DNA of 64,000 nucleotides from Geitlerinema sp. PCC 9228 (GTDB lineage Bacteria; Cyanobacteriota; Cyanobacteriia; Cyanobacteriales; PCC-9228), in the NCBI RefSeq assembly GCF_001870905.1, contig NZ_LNDC01000100.1, positions 1-64,000 on the forward strand, in the 5' to 3' direction. The notes under the pieces were generated by a model, which saw nothing but the letters and a program-made list of their open reading frames with translations, was not told the origin of the DNA and ran no database searches. Positions 26,192 through 35,118 of the stretch are shown here, piece by piece (position 1 is the first letter of the stretch; each line of letters starts with the position of its first letter). The position numbers and the translations under genes are program-made.

Positions 26192-28627
26192 TTACATCTG
26201 TGTATGGGTTTCTTCTGAGGAATTGAGGCAAGCCATCTCTAATTTTTGGCACCAATGGCTTAAAATTTCTTGCAATCGTGCTTTGCGAACCGGCTTGCTG
26301 ATATAATCATTCATGCCAGCATTCAAGCATTTCTCCCGGTCTTCGCTCATGGCATTGGCGGTCATAGCAATAACCACGGGATATAAAATATCGGTTTGCT
26401 GGTCTTGCCACTGCTGGCGGAGGCGTTCTGTGGTAGCGTAACCATCCAAAACTGGCATTTGGCAATCCATAAAAATAATATCGTAGGTTTGCGCTTCCAA
26501 CCGCTGCAAGACCTCTTCCCCGTTGGTGGCAACATCGGCAGTATATCCCAGGGTTTCCAGTTGCTTGCAGGCAACTTTGCGATTGACCGCATTATCTTCG
26601 GCTACCAAAATTCGCAGTTTGGATTTAGCTGCTTCCTTAGCAAACCAAAAGCGATCGCTAGCAGTAGATTCCCCAGTTGGTTGCTTGCCGACCGCTTCCA
26701 TTTTGCCACTGGGAAGAATCTGCGTCAAAATTTCCTGTAGTTTTTCCCGTTTCACCGGCTTCACAGCCACCGCTGCCAATCCAGTTTCCTGCAATTGTCT
26801 GGCTTGCTGGCGTTGGTGAATCGAACTTAATACCACCGTAGGAATGGGAGGGTTGCCACAGGATTGTTCGATCTGTTGCATGCAATTCCAGCCACCGTAG
26901 GGGGGTACCCCCACATCCAGGCACAGTCCGTGGTAAGGGGTTCCCCGGTTTTCGGCTTGTTGTAACGCGGCTACTACTTCCGTACTACTACGGACGGCCG
27001 TGGTTTTAATTCCCCAAAACTGAAGTTGGTATTGGATGGCTTCCCGGGAGATGGCACTGGCATCGGCAACTAGAAAGCGATATCCCTGCCAATTGGTGGG
27101 AACACGCACAGCCGGGGAAGTGGATTTGGGAAAGGGAATGGTGACAGAAAAAGTGGATCCGCGTCCCAGTTCGCTGTTTACTTGAATATTACCATCCATT
27201 AACTGCGCCAGTTGCTGGCAAATGGCAAGTCCCAAACCAGTGCCACCGTACTTGCGCGTGGATTGGGAATAAACTTGAGAAAATGGCTGGAATAATTTTT
27301 CACAATTTTCTGGGCTGATGCCAATGCCAGTATCGCTAACGTGCAAGCAAACGGTAACCGCGGTATCGGTCTGGGAAACCAATTCCGAGCGTACGGTTAC
27401 TGAGCCTTGTTCGGTAAATTTAACAGCATTGCCAACCAAATTCATGAGAATCTGCCGCAAGCGATCGCGATCGCCCCGGATAAAGTCAGGAACTTCTGGG
27501 TTGCACAAGGCAGCAATTTCCAATCGTTTTTCCGAAGCGGTAGGCGCAAGCAGTTCCACAGCTTCTTCCATACAGGTAGAAAGCTGGAAATCTTCTTCAT
27601 CCAGGACCATTTCCCCAGCTTCCAGTTTCGATAGATCCAAAATTTCGTTAATCAAGCTTAACAGGGCATCACCACTGACGCGAATAGTCTCTACCAAATC
27701 TTGCTGCTCTGGGGTTAGTTCGGTTTCTGCCAGCAATCCTGCCATTCCCAATACCGCATTGAGGGGAGTACGGATTTCGTGGCTCATGTTGGCCAAAAAA
27801 CTACTTTTGGCTTGGGAAGCCAGTTCTGCCTGACGGCGGGCATATTCTAATTCCTGTTCGGCGCGCTTGCGTGCGGTAACATCCCGAGCAATGTAAACAA
27901 AATCTTGACTTTGGGTGAGTCTGCCTTGGATGGCCGCACAGGAAAGAGAAACAATAAGCTCTTCGCCGTTTTTCTTGCGACAGGTCACTTCCCAAAACTC
28001 ACCGGCCGAATGTAGGGCACGATCGCGGATTTGCTGGGCGCGATCGCCATCGGGTACAATCCAATCAATGGGGCGATCGAGCAGTTCTCCTTCCGCGTAG
28101 CCAAACAACTCCTTGGTAGCTTGATTGATGGTTTTAATCGTACCCTGTTCGTCGGTCACCAGCAACGCATCCGCCATGGATTTAATCATTTTATCCAAAT
28201 CCTCTTTGGCAGTGGTTAACGCCTGATACAGTAAGGTGGTATCGTTGGTTCGCTGTACCAGGGTTTGTTCCAACTGCATGCGTTCGGTAACATCTTCGAT
28301 GGAAACCACCAATGCCTGGGGATTGCCTTGCGCGCGGTCGGCAAATACCCGCAAATCGATATAGGTAGAAGTTTGCTCGCACTTTCCCCGGCGAATGCCG
28401 CGAATTTCAAAACTCGACTGTTTGCCAGCCAAGATATTGTATAGGGTTTGTTCGGCACCAATGAGTTCTGGAAAGCTTAAACGAATATCTTCCCCGAGGG
28501 CTACCTTGTGCGAAAATTCGCTATAGGCACCCACACCTGACGAAAACCCCGCGATCGCCAGATAGCGGTCAATTTCTAAATATTCAATGCGGTGTTGGGC
28601 CAGGAGTTGTTCCAGAATTGGTTTCAT
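26192..28627 (-). CDS. Hybrid sensor histidine kinase with two receiver domains
   Basis: An 811-aa soluble kinase. Order: N-terminal sensor domain (1-120, ending EDVTERM), PAS (about 145-255, with PAC-like end), HisKA with MSHEIRTPLN (His283), HATPase with NLVGNAVKF, DTGIGI and GGTGLGLAI (about 385-500), a first receiver (517-638) with Asp571 in LCLD but a reduced acidic pocket (VADAS), and a canonical second receiver (670-795) with Asp721 in IIFMDCQMPVLDGY and the KPV lysine. No membrane segment, so it senses a cytosolic signal. It lies 52 nt downstream of the roadblock-OmpA gene and upstream of the GTPase gene. Confidence 0.93.
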   Translation of the reverse strand: MKPILEQLLAQHRIEYLEIDRYLAIAGFSSGVGAYSEFSHKVALGEDIRLSFPELIGAEQTLYNILAGKQSSFEIRGIRRGKCEQTSTYIDLRVFADRAQGNPQALVVSIEDVTERMQLEQTLVQRTNDTTLLYQALTTAKEDLDKMIKSMADALLVTDEQGTIKTINQATKELFGYAEGELLDRPIDWIVPDGDRAQQIRDRALHSAGEFWEVTCRKKNGEELIVSLSCAAIQGRLTQSQDFVYIARDVTARKRAEQELEYARRQAELASQAKSSFLANMSHEIRTPLNAVLGMAGLLAETELTPEQQDLVETIRVSGDALLSLINEILDLSKLEAGEMVLDEEDFQLSTCMEEAVELLAPTASEKRLEIAALCNPEVPDFIRGDRDRLRQILMNLVGNAVKFTEQGSVTVRSELVSQTDTAVTVCLHVSDTGIGISPENCEKLFQPFSQVYSQSTRKYGGTGLGLAICQQLAQLMDGNIQVNSELGRGSTFSVTIPFPKSTSPAVRVPTNWQGYRFLVADASAISREAIQYQLQFWGIKTTAVRSSTEVVAALQQAENRGTPYHGLCLDVGVPPYGGWNCMQQIEQSCGNPPIPTVVLSSIHQRQQARQLQETGLAAVAVKPVKREKLQEILTQILPSGKMEAVGKQPTGESTASDRFWFAKEAAKSKLRILVAEDNAVNRKVACKQLETLGYTADVATNGEEVLQRLEAQTYDIIFMDCQMPVLDGYATTERLRQQWQDQQTDILYPVVIAMTANAMSEDREKCLNAGMNDYISKPVRKARLQEILSHWCQKLEMACLNSSEETHTQM

Positions 28628-28679
28628 AAAAAAAAGCGATTGGACAATTGGCTGTGGGACTACCGATCGATCCTACAAA

Positions 28680-30989
28680 CTACTTAAGCGTTTGGCTGCT
28701 GGAAAACTGGGTCTGGAAACGAACCACCCGCGCCAGTCTGGAGGGTTGCTGGGAATTCCACTGGGGAGGTGGTTGTGGAATGCCACGAATTTGCAACCGG
28801 CGACCGTCGATGCCTTGGCTTTGCAACGCTTTTTGGACGGCTGCCGCTCTTTGTCGGGAAAGTTGTTGGTTGGTGGCGCGATCGCCACTAGGATCGGTAT
28901 GGCCGACAATGGTGAGTTGTAGTTGGGGATGCTCTTGCAAAAATTGTGCCACTGGCAGCAACATTTCCGGCAAAGTTCTTGATAAAAGTTGATTTGACCC
29001 AGGGGGAAAGTATACGCGGGTGGTGAGGGGAACTTCCCCAAACTGCAACCCCACCACCAACTGCGATAGACCGGGAATTTGCTCCATTGCCATGGTAATG
29101 CGACGCGCCTGTGTGGGATTTTGAGCGCGGCCGCTGACCGTCAGTTTGCCGTTGGTATAGGTGGTGGCAATGTCAATCCCCGCTTGCTGGTTGAAAACCT
29201 GGGTAAGCCGCCGAATTTCCGCTGTAACTTGTTCTGGATAGGGGGGAACCGCCGCTGCCACAATTTGGTTGTCTACAGTGCGGTTGTTCGCCGCCGCCAC
29301 CGCCACTGCAGCAGCTTCTTGGCGCAAAGAGGCGGTGGGTAGTTTGCCAGATAGCACTATCTCCGAACCTTTTACTTTTGCTTGCAGTTGGTAAATCGTC
29401 AAGGTAGGGGTACCTTCCCAAGCTTTTTCTATCTTGCCAATCAGATACTGCTGTTGCCAGTGACGCCATCCCCAAAAACCCAATCCTCCCAGCAGCAAGA
29501 GCAAAATCACTAACAAGGCTGGTGGGTAGCGGCGAGGGGAGTGGCTGTGTTCTTCTTGATGAGCGTGGGATAGATTTTCTAAAAGAGCGGGAATTTCCGC
29601 GGGAACGGTTTCCGGGTCGCCATCAAAATCTTTGATGGGTTTGTGGTACCGTTCTACAATTTTGCTTAAGGTGCGCCGCATTTTGGCGATAAATTGGGTG
29701 GTGGTTTCTCCTTGAGTTACCACGGCTAGGTAGCAGTATCCCGCTGCTTCGATTTCGATGGTGAAGGTATCGTATTCGATTTCGTGGAGTTCGGAGGTGG
29801 TTTCCCCCACCGAAAGGGTATCGTTGGCAAAGCTGCGAATGGCAGTGAGCATGCCGGCAATCATATCGGATTCTAGCTGCTCCATATCCGCAGGTTGGGC
29901 TTGCGCGATCGCCAAACCGGATTCTTTATGAATCAGAAAAACCGCCCGTATGGTAAATTTCATAGATTCGCGCACAATGAGTTCCGCTTCCGAAACCCCT
30001 TGCATGTGCGCCCGAACCTTACGAGTGACCCCTTCAACGCTAAGAGCTTTCTCAATTTTATCATTGATAGACTTGACCAGCTCCGTCATGTACTTACTTA
30101 CCGTATTGCCAATCACGGGATACAAAGCATCTACCATGGCATCCCGTTCGATGCTGATTTGCTCGCGAATAGCGGCACCCATAGTTGGTGCTAGGGCTTT
30201 GGCTAGGTCTTCCGGGTCTTCGTGGATATGTTCGGAAATGGCGCTGGGAATGATAGAAGAAAGTGCTTTGCTCATGGCAATGCGGTCTTGTCGCCCCCGT
30301 TCCGCGATCGCGCGGTCGATAACTGGTACCATAGCCGCATAAACATCTTGTTTGGATTCTTTAACCTTTGACTCCATCAATTCCGCAATCAGGGGAAGTA
30401 AGGGATTAACCAGGTCGGTGGGTTCGTACACCTGCTGTTTTAAATGCTGGATTTGCTGGCGCAACTGTTCCACCGATTGCTGCAGTTGCTGCCATTCTAC
30501 CGATGTGGGTTGCTGTTTGGCTGGTAGGGGAGGCTGGGAAGCAGCGGAATTGGTTTTGGTTTGGGTTTGGGAGATTTTCTGGGTCTTTTTCGGTGTGTGG
30601 GTATGGTTTTGGGGAGTTAAGTTCCTTTGACTGCCTTCCTGCTCTTGCTTTTGCAACTCCCACAAAAGACCCTGCAAGCGGCGGCGACGGGGGGTGACAG
30701 GGGATGGGGAGGTGGTAGAACGATCGGTTTGGGTCGATGCGATCGCAGCGCGATCTATTTCTGAGTCGGTTGCTGTCTGTCTGGGTTCTTCTGGCAGTGG
30801 TGTAGAATCGCTGCGGTTGCGATCGCGGCTAGAATCAATTTCTTCCACCAGCATCTCTACCAACTCCGACATGGGTTCTGATGGTTGGGCATCGGATTCT
30901 CCTGGGCGATCGCCCGTATAAGCCAAGATTGCTTGCAATGCTTGTAAAGATTGGTCTTGCTCCTGACTTGACTGGGATGAATCGCTCAT
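28680..30989 (-). CDS. OmpA-family protein with cytoplasmic roadblock-like domain and BON-like repeats
   Basis: A 769-aa chimera. Residues 1-165 are low-complexity Ser/Thr/Gln-rich; 165-190 is a short coiled coil; 190-340 is helical. Residues about 345-455 (FLIHKESGLAIAQAQP...IEIEAAGYCYLAVVTQGET) look like a roadblock/LC7-type domain. One transmembrane helix follows (about 489-510), then two BON-like segments (about 520-580 and 590-650), then an OmpA peptidoglycan-binding domain (655-760) with VGHTDPSGD and NQQLSRQRAAAV. The topology therefore links a cytoplasmic GTPase-partner-like domain to the cell wall. Genes for a coiled-coil protein (upstream) and the hybrid kinase (downstream) share the strand. 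Confidence 0.85.
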   Translation of the reverse strand: MSDSSQSSQEQDQSLQALQAILAYTGDRPGESDAQPSEPMSELVEMLVEEIDSSRDRNRSDSTPLPEEPRQTATDSEIDRAAIASTQTDRSTTSPSPVTPRRRRLQGLLWELQKQEQEGSQRNLTPQNHTHTPKKTQKISQTQTKTNSAASQPPLPAKQQPTSVEWQQLQQSVEQLRQQIQHLKQQVYEPTDLVNPLLPLIAELMESKVKESKQDVYAAMVPVIDRAIAERGRQDRIAMSKALSSIIPSAISEHIHEDPEDLAKALAPTMGAAIREQISIERDAMVDALYPVIGNTVSKYMTELVKSINDKIEKALSVEGVTRKVRAHMQGVSEAELIVRESMKFTIRAVFLIHKESGLAIAQAQPADMEQLESDMIAGMLTAIRSFANDTLSVGETTSELHEIEYDTFTIEIEAAGYCYLAVVTQGETTTQFIAKMRRTLSKIVERYHKPIKDFDGDPETVPAEIPALLENLSHAHQEEHSHSPRRYPPALLVILLLLLGGLGFWGWRHWQQQYLIGKIEKAWEGTPTLTIYQLQAKVKGSEIVLSGKLPTASLRQEAAAVAVAAANNRTVDNQIVAAAVPPYPEQVTAEIRRLTQVFNQQAGIDIATTYTNGKLTVSGRAQNPTQARRITMAMEQIPGLSQLVVGLQFGEVPLTTRVYFPPGSNQLLSRTLPEMLLPVAQFLQEHPQLQLTIVGHTDPSGDRATNQQLSRQRAAAVQKALQSQGIDGRRLQIRGIPQPPPQWNSQQPSRLARVVRFQTQFSSSQTLK

Positions 30990-31159
30990 AGTTTCCCTCA
31001 GAATGCTCGAATGAATACGAACTACCTACCCGTCAAAACCCATGCTATGGCAGCTATCCATGCAGGTGGATTGGCCAAATGGAATTACATCTATTGTAAC
31101 GGCTATCAAGAGGTTTGTAGTTGCACCCATGTAGCTGGTTTGGTTGCTTCTTAGCGCCG

Positions 31160-31783
31160 CTAAGCTTCTGGGTGATTTTCCGGTTGGTAAGAGGATTGGG
31201 ATTGTGGTAAGTACAATTCGCGATCGCTGTCTGCTTGGGTAGGGGGTTCGCTCCCTTTTAACCGCATGCACAGATCGAACAAAATTTCCGACATATCTTC
31301 TCGGGAGAGTTTGGCATCTGCCAAATCCTGGTATTGCTGCTGCAACTGGTCGAGAAGATTTTGTTGCAGTTGTTGGATTTCGGTTTCCAATTGACCTTTG
31401 GTGTTGGTTAGTTCCTCGCGAATGGCACCGGTTTGCGATCGCAGGTTCCGGTCTACACTAGCGATGTGGTGGTTAAATTTGCGATCGCTATTTTCCAGAT
31501 GTTCGCGGAGGCTGTCGATTTCTTCATCCGCGGCAGCACTGATATATTTCAATTTCTTTTCCAAAGCATCTCTGGTATGGCGCAATTCCGTTGAAAGCGA
31601 CTCGCGCAGTTGTTCGATTTGCTGTTCCATTTGCTGCTGCAGCGAACTGACATGCGATTCCAATTCCGCAAACCGGCGGTCGTACTCCTGCAACTGCTCG
31701 CCAAACAACAAATCGCGAATTTGATTGAGATTGCCCAAGCGATCGCGCATTTCGTCTTTGCTCATTTCAGCCATTCGTTCCAT
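31160..31783 (-). CDS. Coiled-coil protein, function unknown
   Basis: A 207-aa, highly charged protein with heptad-like Leu/Ile spacing and many Gln/Glu from about residue 20 to 160 (LQQQMEQQIEQLRESL, TEIQQLQQNLLDQLQQQ), followed by a short conserved-looking KLSREDMSEILFDLCMRLKG block and a disordered tail. No membrane or signal segment. It lies 170 nt upstream of the roadblock-OmpA gene on the same strand, so it may be the first gene of the signalling cluster and a cytoplasmic scaffold. An ATG at 31762 (MSKDEM) is an alternative start. Confidence 0.75.
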   Translation of the reverse strand: MERMAEMSKDEMRDRLGNLNQIRDLLFGEQLQEYDRRFAELESHVSSLQQQMEQQIEQLRESLSTELRHTRDALEKKLKYISAAADEEIDSLREHLENSDRKFNHHIASVDRNLRSQTGAIREELTNTKGQLETEIQQLQQNLLDQLQQQYQDLADAKLSREDMSEILFDLCMRLKGSEPPTQADSDRELYLPQSQSSYQPENHPEA

Positions 31784-31986
31784 TTCCCCAAAAAATTGCT
31801 ATTATCCTATCCTAAAGCAAACGCAAAACAAGCAAAAATCGGATTGTTATTGGTTTGCTAGCACAATCAACCACCATTTTCCCAACCAACCAAGAAAATC
31901 TCCCCAGCAGCGAGATTTTGCTAAAATCGAAATATTGGCGCTTGCGGTAGGCTTGTCCACCCAATAACAGATTCCCAGATGGTCGT

Positions 31987-32703
31987 ATGCTCGTACCTCT
32001 TAAACCGGAAACCGTACAAAAATTAATCCCGATCCTAGCCACCGGACCGCAATACCAATATTATTGGGGAGAATGGCCCGATCTGCTGAAACGTTTGATT
32101 TTCTCCGCCATCGGTGCCATAGTAGGGGGATTGGTTTTGTTGCCCCTCTCTGGCGGTTTATTGAAACTTTTGGTATTTTTACTCGCGATCGCTGCTGGTT
32201 TGTATTGGTTTTGGGGACCCATTGCCCTAGCTAGCTGGCGCAATCAAGAGTACCGTCGCTTCCCCTATGCTGCCCTGTGGCGGGGGCAAGTGTTGGATTT
32301 GTTCGTCACCGAAGAACTCATCGGTCTAGAAGAAAACGTCAACCAAAAAGGGGAACTGGTAGTCGTAGAAAACCGCGAAAGGCGGTTAAACGTAGAAGTT
32401 GGCGATGAAGAAGGATTCACCGCCATCTCCCAAGTAAGGTTGCAGCGCCACCACAAAGCCATCAAACCCGGAGACGTTGCCGAAATGGTGGTTCTCTCCT
32501 ACCAAGGCAACTTCAAACGCATCGCCAAAACCACCGACATTTACTTACCCAACCGGGATATGTGGTTGAGCGACTATCCTTGCCTGCATCGAGAATTCTT
32601 CTTAGAAATGCGCCCCTACCTGCAAAAAAGTTCCAAAAGCAAATCGCGGCGGCAACCTGTCTCCAGTAAGCGACGCGCCGCCATGGATCGCAGAAATCGC
32701 TAA
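31987..32703 (+). CDS. Conserved cyanobacterial two-helix membrane protein
   Basis: A 238-aa protein with a soluble N-terminus, two adjacent hydrophobic helices (about 36-58 and 60-80), then a soluble region (WRGQVLDLFVTEELIGLEENVNQKGELVVVENRERRLNVEVGDEEGF) and a very basic C-terminal tail. Similar proteins are sometimes labelled phosphate ABC transporter permease, but no permease motif is visible and I would not use that name. Convergent with cobH (4-nt gap). Function unknown. Confidence 0.75.
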   Translation: MLVPLKPETVQKLIPILATGPQYQYYWGEWPDLLKRLIFSAIGAIVGGLVLLPLSGGLLKLLVFLLAIAAGLYWFWGPIALASWRNQEYRRFPYAALWRGQVLDLFVTEELIGLEENVNQKGELVVVENRERRLNVEVGDEEGFTAISQVRLQRHHKAIKPGDVAEMVVLSYQGNFKRIAKTTDIYLPNRDMWLSDYPCLHREFFLEMRPYLQKSSKSKSRRQPVSSKRRAAMDRRNR

Positions 32704-32707
32704 TTCT

Positions 32708-33331
32708 TTAGCCATTGCCTTCCTGACCGTAAGCTTGCCAAGCCAAATCCACCAACCCCGTCACTATAGCCACCGCCACCAACGACCCCCCTTTGCGACC
32801 TTCAATGTGAATGTTGGGAACCATGGAATCGTTTAGGCGTGCTTTCGCCACATCCACACCCACAAAACCCGCCGGCGTACCAATCACCAAAGCCGGTCGT
32901 ATTTCTTCTGCTTCCACCAACTCCACCAACGAGGTGAGGGCCGTTTGCGACTGACCGATGGCAAAAATGGCCTCCGGATAGCGTCTAGCAAGCGTTTCAA
33001 TACCCCAAGCCGTTCGCGTTTTCTCCTTTTGCGGTCGGGTCAGTGCTTCCACACCAATAAACACTGGATTGGCAAAGGTGTTTTGTAAGTGGGGCGTAAT
33101 GCCTACTTGTACCATCGGTACATCCACCACAATGGTGGTCCGAGCCGCCAAAGCCGCCGCACCTGCTTGCAAAGCCTGTTCGGAGAACCGAATCAACGAC
33201 TTGTATTCAAAATCCGCCGTAGCATAAATAATACGGCGCACAATTTCGTATTCTGCAGCGCTAAAACTATGCTCGCCAATTTCCTGGTCGATGATAGCCA
33301 GGCTTTGCGCATCTGTCGTGTGCCATTCCAT
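32708..33331 (-). CDS. cobH: Precorrin-8X methylmutase CobH/CbiC
   Basis: Catalyses the 1,5-sigmatropic methyl shift from precorrin-8X to hydrogenobyrinate (or the cobalt form to cobyrinate) in cobalamin synthesis. A 207-aa protein with the family blocks RRIIYATADFEY, TIVVDVPMVQVGI, IGTPAGFVGVDVAK and the IHIEGRKGGSLVA segment near the end. The ATG at 33331 (MEWHTTDAQSL) is preferred to the open-frame start at 33385. No other cobalamin genes are adjacent and no cobalamin riboswitch was recognised upstream. Confidence 0.93.
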   Translation of the reverse strand: MEWHTTDAQSLAIIDQEIGEHSFSAAEYEIVRRIIYATADFEYKSLIRFSEQALQAGAAALAARTTIVVDVPMVQVGITPHLQNTFANPVFIGVEALTRPQKEKTRTAWGIETLARRYPEAIFAIGQSQTALTSLVELVEAEEIRPALVIGTPAGFVGVDVAKARLNDSMVPNIHIEGRKGGSLVAVAIVTGLVDLAWQAYGQEGNG

Positions 33332-33410
33332 AAGCACGGTTATCGTTTCCTTATCGAGCGATCGGGTACCAAAACCATAGTACAAAATGCGTCATTTTAG
33401 GGAGCATGGG

Positions 33411-33475
33411 GGCGTAGCGAGTGTGGGAGATTAGGGAAATACAAATTATGGTGGTCTCCAACGCTCCGAGGCCCC
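33411..33475. repeat. Imperfect inverted repeat between the psb32-like and cobH genes
   Basis: ATGGGGGCGTAGCGAGTGTGGGAGA-type sequence is mirrored by TCTCC...GAGGCCCCCCAT about 30 nt later. It belongs to a G-rich/C-rich hairpin family also seen at 205-270 and 44027-44089, always in intergenic DNA. Confidence 0.4.
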
Positions 33476-33492
33476 CCATACTCTGCTTCTAA

Positions 33493-34317
33493 CTAGGTCT
33501 CCGACTCGGAAAAATCGGGTCGGTTAAATCCTGGGGAGAGATACGCAGCTAAAGCACCGATCAGGAAAGCCAGAATGTTCCGTACCAGAGGCAACCAATC
33601 GGCAGTACGGGAAACCACCGGTCCGATGCCAAAGGCAATAAATAAAATACTCCAAAGGGGGGAGAAAATTAATGCCCACTGCCAAGCAATAATTTGCCCT
33701 TTTTTGCGGGGATGAGCAGCAAATCCGAAGACCAGACCGCCAATGGCGGAAGTAATCAGGGTTAAAATCCACTGTTCCCTGGGCAAACCGGGTACGACCT
33801 GACAGCCTCCCTGGCGCAGGCAGCCTTCAATGGCGTCTAGAGAGTCGAGGATAGCGGCATCTTCACCGTTATCTCGTACGTAAAATTGGTTGCCGTAGCG
33901 GGTTTGCAGTTCTACCCAGAAGGTGCGCGGGAGAAACTCGTATACGTCTAAGCCAACGTTGAAGCCGAGGAGATTGCCGCCGCGGGGGTCGGCGATGGTG
34001 AGAATGCTTTTATCGTTTAAATCCCAGAACTCCCGTACCGCCACGCCGGGGGTGCGGTCGTATTGGGTTAAGATTCGCAGTTTCCAACCGGTTTCTGCTT
34101 CCAGCTTCTCGATGTTGGAGATGAGCTTTTCTTCTTGAGCAGAGGTTAAAATATTGGCGAGGTCGATAATGGGGGTGGGTTGTTCTGGCAACAACTCCGG
34201 ATTGTCGTAAGCAAGGGCGTTTGGAGAGACCACCCACAGGGTTACGGCTAACAGGCTACAGGCCAAATATAAAAAGATTTTTTTCCCTAAAGGATAGTTT
34301 CCGTTCGACAGCTGCAT
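33493..34317 (-). CDS. TPM-domain protein, Psb32-like
   Basis: A 274-aa protein with a signal peptide (FLYLACSLLAVTLWVVSPNALA), a TPM domain (about 45-180; LANILTSAQEEKL, EAETGWKLRILTQ, and a DPRGGNLLGFNVG block), and three C-terminal hydrophobic helices. TPM proteins include plant TLP18.3 and cyanobacterial Psb32, which sit at the lumenal face and help photosystem II repair. Architecture and length fit Psb32; the C-terminal helices are more numerous than in the plant protein. It is 161 nt upstream of cobH on the same strand, separated by an inverted-repeat gap. Confidence 0.8.
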   Translation of the reverse strand: MQLSNGNYPLGKKIFLYLACSLLAVTLWVVSPNALAYDNPELLPEQPTPIIDLANILTSAQEEKLISNIEKLEAETGWKLRILTQYDRTPGVAVREFWDLNDKSILTIADPRGGNLLGFNVGLDVYEFLPRTFWVELQTRYGNQFYVRDNGEDAAILDSLDAIEGCLRQGGCQVVPGLPREQWILTLITSAIGGLVFGFAAHPRKKGQIIAWQWALIFSPLWSILFIAFGIGPVVSRTADWLPLVRNILAFLIGALAAYLSPGFNRPDFSESET

Positions 34318-35065
34318 CGTAAATGGTTTCCAGGTTTATTTTCAGGTTTATAAGAGCTGCTTTACACTTATTTACCTTATAGTAACACTACGAAGCATTT
34401 TCCTGGAACATCAATGAATGGAGAATTTTTTGCCTTTCTTTTTGGGTGCGTAGCCGTGGGAGAAAGCAATAGGGGGCGATCGCGTTGTGTTTGGCAAGTG
34501 GAAGAACATGCGAACTTTTGTCAAGGGGGGCTGGTGCCCCAGGCAACATTTTGCGATCGCCACCAGAGCAAAATTTGTAAAACTTAACACGCACAGGTCT
34601 GCCAAGCCCCAGTAAAGGCATCCACCCTCTGATAGACTTTTACACAACAGTACCCACCGGCAGGGGGAAACTACCTCGAAAGAGGGGACGACTGGGGAGA
34701 CAGCCGCCTGGTGCTGATAGTGGGAAACCCAATTCAGCCAGCGGTATCGCCAAACCAGTAACTGCCGAGCCGGAATCACCGTCCTTGCAGGGGGGTGAAC
34801 TTACCAGAAAGAAAAAGCCACAAACGTGGTCTTGGAGTGGATGGTAGGCCATCTGGCGGCCCGAACCACAATTGTTGAGGTCTGGTTAAGCAAACAACAA
34901 ATACCAACCGGCGTATCCGGCTGATTGGAGGGGGGATGGTTCCCCCAGAGCCAGCCACCGGTACGCTCCAAGCTCAACTAGCTGTTTTCAGCTGTTCGCG
35001 ATCCGGTCGCCAGAGGTCGTGCTTTGGCAGCGGTCTCGTTCCAGCCGAATGGCGACCAGCGCACC

Positions 35066-35081
35066 CCAATTCCAGAATTGG
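35066..35081. promoter_or_regulatory. Short palindrome upstream of glpX
   Basis: CCAATTC-CA-GAATTGG is a perfect 7-bp inverted repeat about 40 nt before the glpX start, directly followed by GTATAGCG. It could be an operator or a small hairpin near the ribosome site. Confidence 0.35.
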
Positions 35082-35105
35082 TATAGCGCCCAGCAGATTT
35101 TCATC

Positions 35106-35111
35106 GGGAGG
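35106..35111 (+). promoter_or_regulatory. Ribosome-binding site deciding the glpX TTG start
   Basis: GGGAGG lies 7 nt before the TTG at 35119. No ATG or GTG near this position gives a family-length protein, so this strong site supports the TTG start. Confidence 0.75.
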
Positions 35112-35118
35112 AAAAACT

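Larger units (their letters stand above)
34600..35118 (+). ncRNA. Structured GC-rich leader upstream of glpX
   Basis: The 801-nt gap before glpX has no credible protein. From about 34650 it is GC-rich with clear RNA-like hairpins: CCTC-GAAA-GAGG with a GNRA loop (34674-34685) and GCTGA...TGGG-AAA-CCCA...TCAGC (34713-34738). The part at 34318-34600 holds AT-rich sequence around TTTACAC...TATAGT (about 34360-34382) that could be a promoter. No RNase P, tmRNA or SRP core was found. A long regulatory leader of glpX or a separate small RNA is possible. Confidence 0.35.

Noticed and set aside
34600-34950. RNase P RNA, tmRNA or cobalamin riboswitch in the glpX leader
   Set aside because: I looked for the GAGGAAAGTCC core of rnpB, the tRNA-like ends of tmRNA and the B12 box and found none.
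34936-35118. 61-residue N-terminal extension of glpX in the same open frame
   Set aside because: It is Ser/Arg/Pro-rich and not protein-like, and a strong GGGAGG site sits before TTG 35119, which gives the family length.
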